From NCBI GenBank assembly GCA_041687675.1, contig JAWLBM010000004.1:132688-196687 (forward strand): a stretch of DNA of 64,000 nucleotides, written 5' to 3'. Both the position numbers and the translations under genes were made by a program. The DNA is from JAWLBM01 sp041687675 (lineage in GTDB: Bacteria; Pseudomonadota; Alphaproteobacteria; Rhizobiales; Pleomorphomonadaceae). This document shows positions 61,859-64,000 of this stretch, in pieces. The notes under the pieces are model-generated. The model searched no databases. It was given only the letters and a program-made list of their open reading frames with translations, and had not been told where the DNA came from. The first letter of the stretch is position 1. The number at the start of each line of letters is the position of its first letter.

Positions 61859-63793
61859 TCACGCGGAGGGCCGCCCGCCGACCACGGCGGCGGCCTCGTC
61901 CATCCCCAGCGCGGCGAGCGCGCTCGCCACGATCCCGGCCGCGTCGAGGCCGGCGCGGGCGTACATCGCCTCCGGCTTGTCCTGGTCGATGTAGGCGTCC
62001 GGCAGCACCAGCGGGCGGATCCGCAGGCCGCGGTCGAGCAGGCCCTCCTCGGCCAGCGCCTGCAGGACGAAGCTGCCGAAGCCGCCGACCGAGCCCTCCT
62101 CGACGGTCAGCATCACCTCGTGCTCGCGGGCGAGGCGGCGAACGAGGTCGCGGTCGAGCGGCTTGGCGAAGCGGGCGTCGGCGACGGTGGTGGACAGGCC
62201 CCGCGACTCCAGTTCCTCGGCCGCCTTCAGCGCCTCGCCGAGGCGGGTGCCGTAGGAGAGGATGGCGATCTTGGTGCCCTCCTTGAGGACGCGGCCGCGG
62301 CCGATCTCGAGCGGGGCGCCGCGCATCGGCATCTCGACGCCGAGGCCGTCGCCGCGCGGGTAGCGGAAGGCGATCGGGCCCTCGTCGAAGGCCGCCGCCG
62401 TCGCCACCATGTGCTTCAGCTCCGCCTCGTCGCCGGCCGCCATCAGCACCAGGTTGGGGATGCAGCCGAGATAGGCGACGTCGAACGAGCCGGCGTGGGT
62501 CGGCCCGTCGGCGCCGACGAGGCCGGCGCGGTCGATCGGGAAGCGGACGGGCAGCTTCTGGATCGCGACGTCGTGCACCACCTGGTCGTAGGCGCGCTGC
62601 AGGAAGGTCGAGTAGATGGCGCAGAAGGGCTTCAGCCCCTCCGTCGCCATGCCGGCGGCGAAGGTCACCGCGTGCTGCTCGGCGATGCCGACGTCATAGG
62701 TGCGGGTCGGGAACTCCGCGCCGAAGAGGTCGAGCCCGGTGCCGGTCGGCATCGCGGCGGTAACGGCGACGATGCGCTCGTCCTCGCGCGCCTCCTCGAT
62801 CAGGCTCTCGGCGAAGACGCGGGTATAGGCCGGCGCGTTGGACTTCGCCTTCACCTGGGTGCCGGTGACCACGTCGAAGCGGCCGACGCCGTGGTACTTG
62901 TCCTCGGCCTCCTCGGCGGGGGCGTAGCCCTTGCCCTTGCGCGTCACCACGTGGACCAGGATCGGCCCCTCGGCCGCGTCGCGGACATTGCGCAGCACGG
63001 GCAGCAGGTGGTCGAGGTTGTGGCCGTCGATCGGGCCGACGTAGTAGAAGCCGAGTTCCTCGAAGAGGGTGCCGCCGGACCAGAAGCCGCGGGCGTATTC
63101 CTCCGCGCGCGCGGCGCGGCGCATCCACGACTTCGGCAGCGACTTCGCCAGCTGCTTCAGCGCCTCGCGGATCGAGCGGTAGGTGCGGCCGGAGACGAGG
63201 CGGGCGAGATAGGCGCTCATCGCCCCGGTGGGCGGGGCGATCGACATGTCGTTGTCGTTGAGGATGACGACGAGGCGGCTGTCCATCGCCCCGGCGTTGT
63301 TCATCGCCTCGTAGGCCATGCCGGCCGACATCGCGCCGTCGCCGATCACCGCGACGACATTGTTGGTGCCGCCCTTGACGTCGCGGGCGACCGCCATGCC
63401 GAGGCCGGCGGAGATCGAGGTGGAGGAGTGCGCCGCGCCGAAGGGGTCGTACTCGCTCTCGGCCCGCTTGGTGAAGCCGGAGAGGCCGCCGGCCTGGCGC
63501 AGGGTGCGGATGCGCTCGCGCCGGCCGGTCAGGATCTTGTGCGGGTAGGCCTGGTGGCCGACGTCCCAGATCAGCCGGTCGGCCGGGGTGTCGAACACGG
63601 CATGGATGGCGATGGTGAGCTCCACCACGCCGAGCCCGGCGCCGAGGTGGCCGCCGGTGACCGACACGGCGTCGATCAGCTCGGCGCGAACCTCGCCCGC
63701 GAGCTGGCGGAGCTCGGACGGCGACATCGACCGGAGGTCGGCGGGGGAGGAGACCTTGTCGAGGAGCGGTGTGTCGGGCCTGGTCACGGTCAC
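61859..63793 (-). CDS. dxs: 1-deoxy-D-xylulose-5-phosphate synthase
   Basis: A 644-aa thiamine-diphosphate enzyme that condenses pyruvate and glyceraldehyde-3-phosphate, the first step of MEP isoprenoid synthesis. Features include TGGHLGAGLGVVELTIAIH, WDVGHQAYPHKILTGRR, the ThDP/Mg motif VIGDGAMSAGMAYEAMNNAG...LNDNDMSI, DGPTHAGSFD and FAKPLD in the C-terminal domain. The start is GTG 63793 with AGGA upstream; GTG 63787 is the alternative. Length and motifs are standard. Confidence 0.96.
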   Translation of the reverse strand: MTVTRPDTPLLDKVSSPADLRSMSPSELRQLAGEVRAELIDAVSVTGGHLGAGLGVVELTIAIHAVFDTPADRLIWDVGHQAYPHKILTGRRERIRTLRQAGGLSGFTKRAESEYDPFGAAHSSTSISAGLGMAVARDVKGGTNNVVAVIGDGAMSAGMAYEAMNNAGAMDSRLVVILNDNDMSIAPPTGAMSAYLARLVSGRTYRSIREALKQLAKSLPKSWMRRAARAEEYARGFWSGGTLFEELGFYYVGPIDGHNLDHLLPVLRNVRDAAEGPILVHVVTRKGKGYAPAEEAEDKYHGVGRFDVVTGTQVKAKSNAPAYTRVFAESLIEEAREDERIVAVTAAMPTGTGLDLFGAEFPTRTYDVGIAEQHAVTFAAGMATEGLKPFCAIYSTFLQRAYDQVVHDVAIQKLPVRFPIDRAGLVGADGPTHAGSFDVAYLGCIPNLVLMAAGDEAELKHMVATAAAFDEGPIAFRYPRGDGLGVEMPMRGAPLEIGRGRVLKEGTKIAILSYGTRLGEALKAAEELESRGLSTTVADARFAKPLDRDLVRRLAREHEVMLTVEEGSVGGFGSFVLQALAEEGLLDRGLRIRPLVLPDAYIDQDKPEAMYARAGLDAAGIVASALAALGMDEAAAVVGGRPSA

Positions 63794-63837
63794 ATGAAAT
63801 CCTGGCGGCCGGGAAAGTTCCCCGGCAGGGTCCGGTT

Positions 63838-63853
63838 GTTACGTATCGTTACG
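63838..63853. promoter_or_regulatory. Direct repeat GTTACG in dxs leader
   Basis: GTTACG occurs at 63838-63843 and 63848-63853, exactly 10 bp apart (one helical turn), 45-60 bp upstream of dxs in a locally AT-rich stretch. It could be part of the promoter or an operator; no regulator is assigned. Beyond it, 63854-64000 shows no supported feature. Confidence 0.3.
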
Positions 63854-64000
63854 GACATAGCAGCCGGCAGCCGGGCGTTCAATCGGAGGGAGGGGGGAGT
63901 GGCAGGGCTATCGCATTTGGCCGAGGATGGATCGTGCGAAGTCATCGGACCATCCCGAGCGCTTTCGTTTTCGTCGGATGGAGATGCCTGGCCTGGCGGT

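Overview
The window is a high-GC (about 70%) alphaproteobacterial chromosome segment, most likely from Hyphomicrobiales (Rhizobiales). The clearest marker is a full-length ctrA with phospho-acceptor D51 and GANTC (CcrM) sites upstream. A MocE-type Rieske ferredoxin, many ABC and TRAP solute importers and abundant SDR dehydrogenases fit the same group. I saw no tRNA, rRNA, CRISPR array, insertion sequence or phage gene. Genus cannot be fixed from the sequence alone.

Layout. 0-5.6 kb: an SPW-repeat membrane protein cut by the window edge, a receiver-Crp fusion regulator, a degenerate single-domain receiver, and a giant MFS/acyltransferase/acyl-ACP synthetase fusion. 5.8-13.6 kb: a polyamine-type ABC importer with an SDR and a HisD-family dehydrogenase whose metal and substrate site is altered, next to a divergent LysR regulator. 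13.8-19.3 kb: a CAP-domain secreted protein, a Gfo/Idh/MocA oxidoreductase and a three-gene Frc-like sugar ABC importer. 19.8-25.9 kb: DUF4242, a DksA/TraR zinc finger, a TRAP transporter (DctM-Q-P), two small hydrophilic proteins, a LysM protein and a SpoIIAA-like protein. 25.9-29 kb: MocF/MocE-type reductase and ferredoxin behind a near-perfect palindrome, ctrA, and a GGDEF protein that has lost its signature. 29.1-36.3 kb: a hydrolase, then an SDR divergent from an MtnK-like kinase overlapping an enolase paralogue, a LuxR regulator and mtnA. 36.3-43.1 kb: an AI-2E family permease, a TrxR-like flavoprotein, an aldo/keto reductase, and an overlapping pncC-nadE pair for NAD recycling.

43.3-53.5 kb is a carbohydrate or sugar-acid catabolic island: cupin, SDR, SMP-30 lactonase, a four-gene sugar ABC importer, RraA-like aldolase, FMN 2-hydroxyacid oxidase and an amidohydrolase-type lactonase. 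53.7-64 kb holds a nitroreductase-like protein, aroC, a UdgX-type uracil-DNA glycosylase, REP-like palindromes, an RTX calcium-binding protein interrupted by one in-frame TAA, a GNAT acetyltransferase and dxs.

The best candidates for undescribed biochemistry are the kinase plus enolase-paralogue pair at 31.3-33.6 kb, whose enolase has E-to-D and H-to-A changes at catalytic positions, and the HisD-paralogue operon at 5.8-12.1 kb. Residue comparisons use E. coli HisD and yeast enolase numbering from memory; no database search was run.
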